Positions 11,176 to 22,494 of a DNA stretch of 64,000 bases are shown here, in pieces; within the stretch, counting starts at the first letter, position 1, and each line of letters opens with the position of its first letter. Location of the stretch: the NCBI GenBank assembly GCA_001972305.1, contig BDDD01000713.1, positions 62,001 through 126,000 on the forward strand, read 5' to 3'. The notes under the pieces are model-generated. The model did not search any database. It had not been told where the DNA came from and saw only the letters and a list, made by a program, of their open reading frames with translations. The DNA comes from Cephalotus follicularis (Eukaryota; Streptophyta; Magnoliopsida; Oxalidales; Cephalotaceae). The translations under genes were made by a program, and so were the position numbers.

Positions 11176-12451
11176 TTATTTTATCTGTTACTTCTGTTTG
11201 TTGCGAGAGATTAATGTTGTATCTGTATTAAAGTATTATTTCATTAAATAATGAGGACTTTTTTGTATTTTGCTCTTAAATATTATTAATTACGCAAAAA
11301 AAAAGGAATTTTTAAAAATGTTTTCCTCTCTCTTGGTAAGCACACTGGCACATTGATGAATTGTCACCCTCTAATTGGATGTGTCCATAACACTCGTGGT
11401 GGGCTATGAAGATGAATTTCTCGACGGAGAGATTTTAAGAAATTGTGATTTCAAACCTTTACAAGCATGTTGGAATATTAATTGGTTGTATACATTTTTA
11501 ATTACAACTCTACAAATTTAACAGTTTTAAGTTGTAACTAATAACTACCGAAACAAATTAAAAGGGTTCTTAAGATTTTCTTGAAGTCACATCTTCAACG
11601 AAAAATCAAATTGTATTGAAAAAGTACCAACAAAAATAAAGCTGAATCTCCTTTTATTTCAAGTCATAAAACGGAGAAAGTGAAGATGATCTTTTTCTAT
11701 GTCCAAAGGAAACTCTTTTATATTTACGGTTATAATTTGAGTATTTCATAAATTTAACACGACTCATTACAATGCTAAATAAATTCACAAAAATTGATGT
11801 ATTATAGAAATTATGTATGTACCACCAAATTTTTTGTTCTCGTTACTTTATGTTTATGGCAATTGGTTCCACTGTAATAAGGTGGATTACGTAGACACAA
11901 ACCAAACCAAGATAAGAGTCTATGTTAATGATTTGTCATATAGTTACATGATGTGAACTCTAAACTTTGTCTACCAAGAAACCGACTCCTTTCTGATGAG
12001 ATCTCTAAGCTTTGTCTACCAAGAAACTGACTCCGTGGAACACCACCAAACCAGTTATTCAAACAGGGTAGATATATTATTCTCCTCATAGTGGAATACA
12101 AAAAGCATGTGTCAGAATGAGGAGATTATATACAACTATATTTAATCCATATTAATACCAGAAAGAAGAAACACAAAAACCAAAATCTTATATTGCATCT
12201 GAGCGAATAATATTACACAAAAAGGAGAATGATTATCTCAAATAATTTAAATAGTGAAACTACAGTAAAAATATAATATATCATCGAGGATTTAAACACG
12301 ATTTCAGATTGAAATATTTGGAGAGCAACAGTACGATGTAAGTTGTATAAGCAAGACGACCAAAGTATGGATTCCAAATAAATAAATATATATATATATA
12401 TATATAGTAAATAACAGCTACGGAAACAAAAACAACCTAAACACAACTCCA
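11176..12451. other. AT-rich intergenic region, 3' side of the P450
   Basis: No coding sequence or repeat of other window DNA is recognisable. It contains poly-A/T runs and an (AT)n microsatellite at 12386-12406. The 3' untranslated region and polyadenylation site of the P450 must lie in its right part, but I see no unambiguous AATAAA on the minus strand close to the stop codon. Confidence 0.5.
12386..12406. repeat. (AT)n microsatellite
   Basis: An uninterrupted run of AT dinucleotides, 21 bases, about 45 bases beyond the P450 stop codon. Confidence 0.9.
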
Positions 12452-13996
12452 TCAAACCCTCGATTTGACCGTAGCTTTAAGGGAATTCTTCATTACCACA
12501 GTGAACTCCAATTTCCCAGTGAAATCCACTTTGCTGTTTTGTGGATAAGCACTCCATTCAAATTCTTGCACCATTCTTGCAAGCATTAGGTGTACATGCA
12601 ATGTGGCCATGCCTAAACCAGGACAAATCCTCCTCCCAATCCCAAACGGCATCATTTTCACTGCTTTAACTCCCGTGATGTCTGCATCCTCTCTCCCGGA
12701 CACGAACCTATCCGGATCGAATTTTTCGGGCTTGGACCAAATTTTTGGATCATCTCCAATTCCAGGCAAGTATAACTCCACATTTACATCAGTTGGTATA
12801 TCAAACCCTCCAAGTGTTGTTGGCTCTGTCACTGCATGTGTCAAAGAAAAGTATGTTGGCGGGTGTTTACGCAGTAATTCTTTGACAACGGCTTGCAAGT
12901 AGCCCATTTTCTCTACATCCTTCTCCTCCACTTTCCGATCACCAACCGTCCATTTGATCTCATCGTACAGCTTTTCCTGAATCTCAGGATTCGTAATCAG
13001 TTGTGCAATGCCCCACTCTATCGCGGTGGCTGTCGTGTCAGTCCCACCGTTGAGGAACTCTGAGCAAAGCGTGACAAGCTCCTCATCGGACGGTGCTGAT
13101 TTTCTTCCTTCAATTTTAAGGTCGAAAAGCGTGTCGAGGTAAGAGAAGGAAATTGCCGTTGTGTCAGATCCTGGGTTTTTGAGCATTTCTCTACGCTTTT
13201 CGATGTATGTGACTATGAATTCAAGTTGCGCCTTTCGTACCTCTAGTGCTTTCTTGCGTTGCTTTGAGAAAAATGGTCTCAAAATCGGTAGGTAATCGTC
13301 GATTCTTGGATCCAGAACGATCAAAACTGATTTCATCACTTGATCCATTTTTTCAATTGTATCTTCATCCATTTCAATGCCGAAACACATGGCTAAGAGT
13401 ATGCAGAACACCGCGAAACGAGCGTTTTTTAGCACCAAAACAACCCCGTCATCACTCTTGGCGTCACTTTTGAGCCTGTGAATCAGTTTATCCATCGCTC
13501 TATTTCTCACATCTCGAAACTCCCTTATCCGGCTTGAACTCAGCATGTTTTGCACCATGTTTCTCCTTAGCGAGCGCCAAACTGGTCCGTAAAGAGCAGC
13601 ATTGACAGTGAACTTGTTGCAGCTAAAGATGGTTCTTGTAGGGTTCTCTCGTGGCCTGGTAGCGAAGAGAGCACCCTTTTCTATGAGAGCTTCATGGCAT
13701 AGCTTAGCATCGCTTACTATTATCATAGTTCTAGATCCCATTCTGAGAGTGAAGATTGGGCCGTATATTTTACGAAGATCATCCGCATATTCAAAGAAGT
13801 ATTTGCCAGAGCGAGCAACCTGAAAGAGGTTGCCTACGACAGGCCAACCGGGGGGTCCCGGAGGAAGGTTCAAGCTTTTGGATTTGGTTTTGCGCGATAA
13901 CAAGAAAATCAGACATGTAAAGATAAAGGCTATGACGGTGAACAGAAGGTGGTAACGAAGAGAAAGAGAAGCAAAAGAGAGGATTGATGATGCCAT
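12452..13996 (-). CDS. CYP77A: Cytochrome P450, CYP77A family
   Basis: An intact 514-residue intronless frame. A hydrophobic N-terminal anchor (residues ~13-34) is followed by basic residues and the proline-rich hinge LPPGPPGWP (44-52). The I-helix oxygen-binding motif is GGTDTT (317-322). The K-helix ExxR is E373-R376, the PERF-type motif is PEKFDPDRF (423-431), and the heme loop FGIGRRICPG (451-460) has the axial Cys458. All key residues are present. The sequence after the heme loop (LGMATLHVHLMLARMVQEFEW) and the single exon fit CYP77A. Known members are ER-bound and hydroxylate in-chain or epoxidise C16-C18 fatty acids, contributing to cutin; this role is by family, not shown here. The start at 13996 gives the full anchor, with a TATA box about 40 bases upstream. 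It is the only intact host gene in the window and is surrounded by retrotransposons. Confidence 0.93.
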   Translation of the reverse strand: MASSILSFASLSLRYHLLFTVIAFIFTCLIFLLSRKTKSKSLNLPPGPPGWPVVGNLFQVARSGKYFFEYADDLRKIYGPIFTLRMGSRTMIIVSDAKLCHEALIEKGALFATRPRENPTRTIFSCNKFTVNAALYGPVWRSLRRNMVQNMLSSSRIREFRDVRNRAMDKLIHRLKSDAKSDDGVVLVLKNARFAVFCILLAMCFGIEMDEDTIEKMDQVMKSVLIVLDPRIDDYLPILRPFFSKQRKKALEVRKAQLEFIVTYIEKRREMLKNPGSDTTAISFSYLDTLFDLKIEGRKSAPSDEELVTLCSEFLNGGTDTTATAIEWGIAQLITNPEIQEKLYDEIKWTVGDRKVEEKDVEKMGYLQAVVKELLRKHPPTYFSLTHAVTEPTTLGGFDIPTDVNVELYLPGIGDDPKIWSKPEKFDPDRFVSGREDADITGVKAVKMMPFGIGRRICPGLGMATLHVHLMLARMVQEFEWSAYPQNSKVDFTGKLEFTVVMKNSLKATVKSRV

Positions 13997-14032
13997 CTGT
14001 GACTTGTGAGAGACTTAATTAGTGAGAGGAAG

Positions 14033-14040
14033 TGTATATA
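14033..14040 (-). promoter_or_regulatory. TATA box of the CYP77A gene
   Basis: On the minus strand, TATATACA lies 37-44 bases before the ATG. The leader between (CTTCCTCTCACTAATTAAG...) is short and pyrimidine-rich, typical of a plant core promoter. No other TATA-like site is so well placed. Confidence 0.6.
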
Positions 14041-15131
14041 CAGACGTGAAGGGTACTAGGGACAAATATATATGGGGCTTACAGTTTAAGGAGCATGAAA
14101 TTGCAGGTAGGCTTCAATAAAGGCCCGTGAAGATACTTTTACCAGCAACAACAAACCAATACTGCTGTTAGGTTGGGTGTGTTAAATGCTAGATCCAGAA
14201 ATTTGATTAGGGAATCTATGGGCAAAATATATAAACCCGGCAACAAGGCCTTACATAAAGCAAAATGCATTTAACCATAAATAATTCCAAAGCGAAGCAA
14301 AGAAAGCGAGATAAATTAAGAAGGGATTTGAGAATGAATCATGGGGCAGTTGCATGCCTTTATTAGCCTGCAAGTCTGCAACTACCTATCATTCAATGTG
14401 AACTTTCTGGGGGAAAAAAATAACGGAAAGGTTGAAAAATTCGTAGGAATTTGTTGCGGCCCACAACTTAAGATATATAGTAAATGTACTACAAGCAATA
14501 GATGTAGTAGTGAAAACTTGTGAAGGAAATAAATGTCTTTGTCTCTTTTCATTGTTTGTATTCATTATTTTTTATTTGGAAATGGTTTGACCTATATATT
14601 TGTTGAAGTGTCAATGGAACCCCACTAATGATATATAATTGCGGTCTTTATGGCGCCAGGAGAGTTTGGTATTCAAATAGGAGATTTCGAAAGGTTTATC
14701 TCTCATTTTCTCGTACAGGAGACATCATCCTTGGTGCATTAGAACCTGTCAAAGATCATTTGTCACCTCCATTTGTTATCATCATTTTGCAGAAAAAGGA
14801 CATTATTAGTTTACACCATTGCAAAGGATGAAAGAGCATACAGTATATCTCTGTCAACCTTATCAAGTGAATTTCATTTAACAATGACATAGTCCTAATG
14901 TCATCCTATACTTCAGCAGACTAGCCAAAGAAAATCACTCTGGGAGTGGTTGAATCATAATTGATATAAATTTATTTGACAGCATGGAGATTCACGTGGA
15001 TGCCATAACAATCAAATTATTTGCTATGCCGTCGTATTACTTCATCTGATTAGCCAAACCAGGTGGCATATATGTTTGTTTAACTTTGTCCTACATTGAA
15101 ATGATTTCTTCCTTTTTTTTGCCATATATAT
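14041..15131. other. Upstream region of the CYP77A gene
   Basis: AT-rich sequence of about 1.1 kb between the P450 promoter and copia element C. No gene, LTR or tandem repeat is recognisable; short frames here have no similarity I know. Proximal cis-elements for the P450 would lie here, but I cannot assign any. Confidence 0.5.
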
Positions 15132-15136
15132 ATCTC

Positions 15137-15354
15137 TATCGTAAAATTAGTCAAAAATTAATTAAAATTAGGTATGAATTACTATTCTAATAACCATAAT
15201 TACTATTCCAACAACCCTCTACATTCCTATAACTAGGAATGTAATGTTAAGAAGAAATTAAATAATTCATAATAAGAAAATCTATTACTTTTTCTCTCAA
15301 TCTCTCTTTATAGTATAATCTTCAGTTGTTAGTTAATCCCATAAGTTTATAACA
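15137..15354 (+). repeat. 5' LTR of copia element C
   Basis: Starts TATCGTAAAATTAG (TATTGTAAAATTAG in the 3' copy) and ends AAGTTTATAACA. The left end is placed by the ATCTC duplication, giving a TA rather than TG start; a TG start at 15140 is the alternative. A pyrimidine-rich stretch with a TATAG-like site lies at 15290-15320. Confidence 0.88.
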
Positions 15355-15373
15355 CGTTATCAGTACGAGACTC
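15355..15373 (+). other. Putative primer-binding site of element C
   Basis: CGTTATCAGTACGAGACTC directly follows the 5' LTR. Such TTATCAG-type sites occur in plant copia elements and pair with an internal part of a tRNA; assignment to a specific tRNA is not possible here. Confidence 0.5.
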
Positions 15374-15900
15374 TATCTAACTGAGATTTGAGGTAATTTA
15401 AATTAGTTTTTCACATATATATATGTACACATATATACATACATATATATAATGATAGAGATTAACGGTTTTATCGATTGGTCGGAGCACCGCCTATGTG
15501 TGGAAACGTATATTATATATATAATAAAGTTTCGTGATTTCATCGTTTGTACGGATTACCGACGGCGTATGAAAACGTATGTTTCTATTATTAATTTAGC
15601 ATATTACTTATATGTGCTGATCACCATATACGTGGTGTGAAACATTATTTTGATTTACTGTTCTTGAGGTACCATTTGTCTACTGGAATTGTCCGAAACT
15701 TAGTGGGAACCTAAATAATTAATATCTAACGGTATCATCTTACGATATATATGTGAGAATCCATTTACTATTTATACTACTTACTTTATGATCAATTTCA
15801 CTTATTGCAATTATCTGATATTTTGTTCAAGTAATAATCTAAGTAAACATATTATCATATATCTATATATATTTATTATTGCAAATCATTATCATCACTT

Positions 15901-16063
15901 GAGATGGTGACTTAGTGGTAGGAAGCCGCTCGTTCATACTTGAGGTCCGACGTTCGAGTCCCGGCAAGCCCCTTTATGCTCAAGTGGTCTCATGCCCTGA
16001 TTAAATCAGGAGAAAGTGAGTGTGGCCTATGATTGCACCAATGAGGTCCCAAATTTTTTTTTA
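15901..16063 (+). mobile_element. tRNA-derived SINE-like insertion in the C leader
   Basis: It has RNA polymerase III promoter boxes: an A-box-like TGACTTAGTGGT (15908-15919) and a B-box-like CGTTCGAGTCC (15951-15961), about 31 bases apart. A non-tRNA body follows, ending in a run of nine T (16055-16063). Several plant SINE families, such as Au-type, end in T runs. No cloverleaf can be drawn, so it is not a functional tRNA gene. I could not define a target-site duplication. Confidence 0.6.
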
Positions 16064-16132
16064 GTGCAGTAAACTTTATTCATTTACTATGCTTAAATGA
16101 CACTTATTTTTATCTTTTGATTTAGTATAAAA

Positions 16133-17200
16133 ATGGCAAACATTGAAAATCAGAAATTCATTGCTTTTGATATTTCTGGAAAGAATTATCTATCATGGGT
16201 ACTTGATGTGAAACTGCATTTGAGTGCTAAAAAATTAAGGTACACAATTGATGAAGATAATGCAGCATCAAATGAGGAACGCATTACTGCGCTGATTTTT
16301 CTAAGGCATCATATTGATGATGGCCTGAAATATGAATATTTAACTGTTGAAAATCCACTTGAACTGTGGCAAAACCTAAATGATAAGTTTGAGCACTTGA
16401 AAGCTGTTGTACTGCCAAAGGCATTGAATGATTGGTCACAGCTATGATTTCAAGATTTCAAAACGGTTTCGGAATATAATTCCACGCTGTTTAAAATTGT
16501 ATCACAACTAAAGATGTGTGGTGAAGTTATCATCAAGGATATGTTGCTGGAGAAAACATATCGAACATTTCATGCATCCAATGTGTTACTACAACAACAG
16601 TAAAGGTTGCACGGATTCAATAATTATTGTGAACTAATTGGATCTCTTCTTATTGCGGAGCAAAATAATGAATTACTCCTACAAAATCATGAAAATCGTC
16701 CCACTGGTTCAGCCCCTTTACCAGAGGTAAATGCAACTTCGTCCCATTTTGGAGGACAAGGAAGAGGGCATGGACGAGGACGTGGAAGAGGACGTGGTAG
16801 TGGAAGAAATCAAAATTTCTTGGGGCCACGTAATAATAATAGCATGAAATGGCAAAATCCTGATACAAAACAACGTCAAAAGTGGCGCAATCCTGGACAA
16901 TCCAGTAACGATGAACAAACCCAAAATAGAAAGGGTAATTACAACCGATGTGGTATGGAAGGTCATTGGTACCGTGCTTGTCGCACAGTGAAGCATTGGG
17001 TCGACTTATATCAAGCTTCTCTAAAAGAGAAAGATAAACGAATTGAAACAAATTTTATAGGTCATTGTGACCCTTTGGAAACTACGCAATCAGACTTTGG
17101 TTCAATGAGTATAACCCATTTGGACATTGCTGATTTCCTAACTGATCCAAACGAGAAAATGAATCAAGTGATTGTCGGCAAAGACTTCCATCTCGGTTGA
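16133..17200 (+). pseudogene. gag region of copia element C
   Basis: A single frame of about 356 codons with two internal stops (16445-16447 and about 16601). The N-terminus (FDISGKNYLSWVLDVKLHL) is the retrotransposon Gag N-terminal domain common in plant copia elements. A Gly/Arg-rich segment (RGRGRGRGSGRNQ) precedes the zinc knuckle. In the knuckle NRCGMEGHWYRAC the first Cys is replaced by Asn-Arg context, so CCHC is incomplete. RNA binding is probably lost. The frame closes at 17200, before the protease. Confidence 0.85.
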
Positions 17201-17316
17201 TGTTATATGCTATTGTTTTAATGTCTATCACTTTTGAATAAAGTGCTTATGAAGTTAAATATAACATAGTTATATTTATTAATAACATGTGTGTTTTTAT
17301 CTATAGATCATCATAC

Positions 17317-17525
17317 AATGGATATTGGAGATATATGCATAGCTGACAGTGCAACAACACACACAATACTCTAGAGTGAAAAATATTTTTCACATTTGAC
17401 AATAGCAAAGGCTAATATCGGAACAATTTCTGGTACATCAGACCTAATTGAAGGTTCTGGGATGGCAAACTTTGTGTTATCAAATGGAACGCAAATGCGT
17501 ATCACAGATGCTTTATATTCGACAA
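17317..17525 (+). pseudogene. Protease fragment of copia element C, interrupted by element D
   Basis: The frame reads DICIADSATTHTIL, with the aspartic protease motif DSA-T-TH, then a TAG, then SEKYFSHLTIAKA and GSGMANFVLSNGTQM. It stops abruptly at the duplication GACAA (17521-17525), where element D begins. The protein sense continues at 24549. Confidence 0.78.
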
Positions 17526-18643
17526 TGTAATATCCCATTTTTTCGTATAGAATTTTCGGGCTTTTCGATTTGTTTCGTGTGGGCTGTCGATTTTTTTCGG
17601 TTTGTGGACTGCCCGTTTTTTTTGGTTTGTTTTGCTTTTGGTTAGGCTAAGCGGGTTTTAGCCTTAGCCTAGTGGGTTTTGATATTAAGTCTATGAATAA
17701 ATAAAATAATTTTGGCTTTTTATTTATTTGTTAAAACCCTTTTTCAGCATTTTTTTTAATGATCAAAAACCCTATTTTGTAATAAAAAGTGTTTTCTCTC
17801 CTATGTGATTTCAAAGAATGTTTAAACTGATATATTGCTTAAGATTTCTGTTTGGAGTTAACTTTGAAATCTTACTGTTTTCAAATTATTGTTTATTGTT
17901 TACTGCTTTGTTTTGTTCCGTAATCTGTTTGTTTCGTACTATTCAGAAACTGTTTTCTTTTGTTCCGTAAACTGTTCTTTCCTGTTTCGTAAAGTCTTTC
18001 GTTTCGTAAAATATTTTGTATCGCATCGTGTTTGTTTCAGATACTGTTTTGAGCATGATATTGTTTTGTTTCGGATACTGTTTCATTTTGGTAAACTGCT
18101 TTGTTTCGGATACAGTTTTGTTTTGTTCTGTTATGATTCGTAACTGATCTGTTATGATTCATAACTGTTCTGTTTTGTTTTGTAACTGTTCTGTTTTGAT
18201 TCGTATTTATGTTATTTCGTATTTGATTTGTTTCATAAACTGTTCGTAAACTGTTTTATGATTCTATATCTGTACTGAGGTTTGCTCAGCCGCCTTTTTG
18301 TTTTCCATGCGGCAGGTTTTCAGGGACAGCATGGGCAAGTGTGATGAGAAAGTTACCCTATGTCAGAGGATCATCTATGAGTTTGATCCGCTTATGTTCT
18401 TAGTAGTGCTATGGTCGTGTATATGCTAATTATCTATACGGTATTGTGATTTTGGTTTATGACAAAGTTTTCAGATTATGTTTCAGATTCAGTTTATGTT
18501 TCATGATTATACATGTTTTCAGATTTTTAGAACCACCACGTATTGATTAAGATTCAGATCTTTGATATGTTTTTAGTTCAGTTTTGTGTGACACACCGAT
18601 CCCGAATCGGGAGTGATCCCGATTCCGAATCGGGGGTGTTACA
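17526..18643 (+). repeat. 5' LTR of element D
   Basis: 1,118 bp bounded by TGTAATATCC and GTGTTACA. The region 17798-18643 matches 23703-24548 with few changes, including the GAATCGGGAGTGATCCC hairpin-like end. The first 272 bases have no counterpart before the 3' copy. Many TTTTGTTTCG/TTCGTAAACTG short repeats lie at 17890-18250. Confidence 0.82.
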
Positions 18644-18647
18644 GTTA

Positions 18648-18658
18648 TGGTATCAGAG
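18648..18658 (+). other. Primer-binding site of element D
   Basis: TGGTATCAGAG four bases after the LTR end, the common tRNA-Met-type PBS of plant gypsy elements. Confidence 0.75.
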
Positions 18659-18817
18659 AATAGGTTTTTCTTTTCTTAGAAGACCTATCTAGGTTTGACC
18701 TGTGAGATGGGTAGACATTTGGGTTAGGGCTATTCCTTAAGAGTCGTTTCGATATGTCCTTTGTATTCCAGTTTTCTGTCTCTCTTTGTTTTACTCCGTT
18801 TTGGTTTTGTTTCTTTG

Positions 18818-18910
18818 ATGACACGAAGAGTCCGACGACTAAGGAATGTTAATCCGGAAGCTGAGTCAGCTGTTTCACAAGAGGATGCACGGTATGAGCC
18901 AACTGTATAG
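18818..18910 (+). pseudogene. gag N-terminal remnant in element D
   Basis: A 30-residue frame starts with a basic stretch (MTRRVRRLRN) and stops at TAG. Its position, about 170 bases after the PBS, and its basic start are those of gypsy gag. All of the rest of gag-pol is missing, so this is probably the left edge of a large internal deletion. Confidence 0.45.
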
Positions 18911-19087
18911 CAATTAAAAGACCGACCGAACGAGCCCTAATGCTAAGCGATCGATCGAATGGGCCGAAAGGCATAAGTGTTGTCTGAATAGCTTCCGTAT
19001 CGAATAGTGGTTGATCGAGATAGAATATGAATGGTCATTGTGAGTGGATAGTGTATGGATGGCTAGTGTATCGTTATCGATCGCATA

Positions 19088-19300
19088 GTATCGTTAAGGA
19101 CCGTTATTGAACAGATCGTGATCGTAAGGACCATTGTTGAACGGATAATGATCGTGTGACCCGTTATCGAACGAACAGTGATTGAATGGATCGTTATTGA
19201 TCAGACAGTGACCGAATGGATCGTTATTGATCAGACAGTGATCGAATGGGTCGTTACTGAACGGTTAGTGATCGGATGGACTGTTATTGAATGGGTGGGC
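19088..19300 (+). repeat. 30-bp tandem array in element D
   Basis: About seven degenerate copies of a 30-bp unit, for example TCGTTATTGATCAGACAGTG followed by ACCGAATGGA. No coding sense. Confidence 0.75.
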
Positions 19301-20218
19301 ATTGCATGGATACTCGAAATAGTTTGTGAATGAACAGATGTGACAGTTAACTACTTATATATGCTGGTATGAGACAGTATCTGTATTTAGTCAACCCCTC
19401 GACTTCAACTACATATGGAGTTTACCTCTACATTCCTAGTGGAGTGCTATATGGCTATGAATCATAAACGGATATAGATTGTAATTGGATATGGACCGTA
19501 AACGGATATGAAATGTAATAGATATAGCATTGTCATGGATTGATATGGATAAAAGGCTTTGGATGATGACATATGGTGGAGTTACTAATGACAGGTTGTG
19601 CTATGGCTTATATGGATATGATATGGCATTGTTCACATATTTTATGCTAGATATGCATCTCACATGATCGATATTATATATATCTGCTACACCTCTGCAC
19701 ACATTCACTGCTTATGATCATGGATATGGATTTGTTTATATGGTTTGTGAAGAGTACCTTTTGTTCATAAACTAAATTGTATAGATTTATGAGACTTGTT
19801 ATGTATAAGAGATAACTTAAGAGATGTTTATTCAGTTATCGACCTGCCGACATGTGGCAGTGCTTATGAGATGTGTGTTGATGTATTGGATATGCATGAG
19901 TTCATATTTGAGAGATTGGAATGATGATTCGGACTTAAATTGTGGTTTACTGAGGCTGAGCCCATTTATAATTGATTGTTCCTCCTTCGGGAGTGTGGAT
20001 ATAAATTGTATTTTCTTTACAGGGGGCATTTGTCCGATAATCGAATACTACATGCCCAATTTTCGGGAGATTATAAGAGTTAGAATGTACTCAATTGATT
20101 ATTCCATTGACATGATTATCTGTTGCATGCTTATGATATTATTGGATATGATTAAGCCAATCTTTGAAAGTATTGAAAGGACCGTCCTTCGCATGTAAAT
20201 GGTATTTTTGATTTAGTT

Positions 20219-22494
20219 GTGATGTAGTTTGGTGCGGGCTGACTCCCAGTATATAGATTGTGATAAGATATGAGAGTTGACCTCCAAACATATAAACTGT
20301 GGTTTATCAGGTGGCATGGAGTTCGATAAACGAATACATCATGCCCGATTTTTGGGAAATCCTAAGAGTATGGTTTGTAATGGTTATCCATACTGTTTTT
20401 ACATATGGTTTGAGGTTTCCGTTGATATGATATGGCGCGTTCTGTCTGGAGAATCTGTTTGTTTATTTTCTCTCTCTCTCTCCCGACCACCATCTCTCCC
20501 GTTCTCTCTCCCTTCTTACCCTCTGCCACCGGCGTCGGCACCGATATGGCACCGGCGAAGGCACCGGTCGAACCCCCACGACGTCCTGAGTCCACCGGAC
20601 CCAACCCCTGCACCGGCCAACGTCTCCATCGGCGTGCGTGACGTCTTCTCTCTCCCGCATCTGTTTGGCGTCGATTCTCCCTCTCCGGTGATCGGCACGA
20701 CAAGCCAAGGTCATATTCGGCATCCTGGCATCGAGATGAAGCGAACCCGACCAGCCCCGACCCTTGGCGACGCCAAAAAAATAGATCGGTGACATAGTCA
20801 ACCGCGGTCAAAAGCTTCTGTTCTGGCCAAATACGGTGGCTTTGTGGCAAACGCGCCCCAGATATGTCATCCCCATCCTCAAACGCTCCAGATCGGACCG
20901 TCACGACTACTGGTTGACTGCGCGTGATAGACACGCGCAGGCCAGCGGAGGCGCGTGAGCCCACGCGCGGCTGTCTCCGACGACACATTTTCGGACAGTT
21001 TTCTGACTCCGTTCTTCGCATAGGTGTGATCCGTTCCAGTTCCGCGATGTGATTATGACTCTGTGCTCCGTTTCAATTGCTTTCGGTAAACTCTAAACCC
21101 TACTCCGTTAAATTCTGTTTTCGGTTGGATTATGTATTTCTGTAATTGTTTTACGATATTATGAGCTGAACTAGTATTATGATTCAAAATTGGATGAATT
21201 GGATAACTTGGACTTACCTTAGTAAATTCGAAAATATGTTTAGATGAGACTTCTGCGAATTGGACGTATTAAACCTATTGTTATCTTATATGGTCATGAT
21301 TAGTGTATAATGACCCATGAGTTGAGGTCTGATTTTATTTCAAGTCCTTATGAGAAGTGATGTAGTTTGGTGCGGGCTGACTCCCAGTATATAGATTGTG
21401 ATAAGATATGAGAGTTGACCTCCAAACATATAAACTGTGGTTTATCAGGTGGCATGGAGTTCGATAAACGAATACATCATGCCCGATTTTTGGGAAATCC
21501 TAAGAGTATGGTTTGTAATGGTTATCCATACTGTTTTTACATATGGTTTGAGGTTTCCGTTGATATGATATGGCGCGTTCTGTCTGGAGAATCTGTTTGT
21601 TTATTTTCTCTCTCTCTCTCCCGACCACCATCTCTCCCGTTCTCTCTCCCTTCTTACCCTCTGCCACCGGCGTCGGCACCGATATGGCACCGGCGAAGGC
21701 ACCGGTCGAACCCCCACGACGTCCTGAGTCCACCGGACCCAACCCCTGCACCGGCCAACGTCTCCATCGGCGTGCGTGACGTCTTCTCTCTCCCGCATCT
21801 GTTTGGCGTCGATTCTCCCTCTCCGGTGATCGGCACGACAAGCCAAGGTCATATTCGGCATCCTGGCATCGAGATGAAGCGAACCCGACCAGCCCCGACC
21901 CTTGGCGACGCCAAAAAAATAGATCGGTGACATAGTCAACCGCGGTCAAAAGCTTCTGTTCTGGCCAAATACGGTGGCTTTGTGGCAAACGCGCCCCAGA
22001 TATGTCATCCCCATCCTCAAACGCTCCAGATCGGACCGTCACGACTACTGGTTGACTGCGCGTGATAGACACGCGCAGGCCAGCGGAGGCGCGTGAGCCC
22101 ACGCGCGGCTGTCTCCGACGACACATTTTCGGACAGTTTTCTGACTCCGTTCTTCGCATAGGTGTGATCCGTTCCAGTTCCGCGATGTGATTATGACTCT
22201 GTGCTCCGTTTCAATTGCTTTCGGTAAACTCTAAACCCTACTCCGTTAAATTCTGTTTTCGGTTGGATTATGTATTTCTGTAATTGTTTTACGATATTAT
22301 GAGCTGAACTAGTATTATGATTCAAAATTGGATGAATTGGATAACTTGGACTTACCTTAGTAAATTCGAAAATATGTTTAGATGAGACTTCTGCGAATTG
22401 GACGTATTAAACCTATTGTTATCTTATATGGTCATGATTAGTGTATAATGACCCATGAGTTGAGGTCTGATTTTATTTCAAGTCCTTATGAGAA
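20219..22494 (+). repeat. Perfect 1,138-bp tandem duplication in element D
   Basis: Copy 1 is 20219-21356 and copy 2 is 21357-22494. I found no difference between them, and the six-frame translations are identical. Each copy has a CT-rich run and a GC-rich block (about 20460-20960 and 21598-22098) typical of a transcribed LTR leader, in otherwise AT-rich DNA. The frames of 171 and 219 residues on the two strands have no domain I recognise and look like by-products of the GC-rich block. A diverged third version of the left part (about 19970-20110) precedes copy 1. Confidence 0.92.

Noticed and set aside
12213-12455. An 80-residue frame overlapping the P450 stop, as an extra exon
   Set aside because: The P450 is complete at 514 residues with its normal C-terminus; the frame is AT-rich and low complexity.
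15901-15965. A tRNA gene
   Set aside because: A- and B-box-like sequences are present but no acceptor stem or cloverleaf can be formed; a SINE head is the better reading.
20277-20792. Reading frames of 171 and 219 residues on both strands, repeated at 21415-22159
   Set aside because: Identical only because the DNA is duplicated; they overlap on opposite strands in a GC-rich block, have low-complexity Arg/Ser/Pro content and show no domain.
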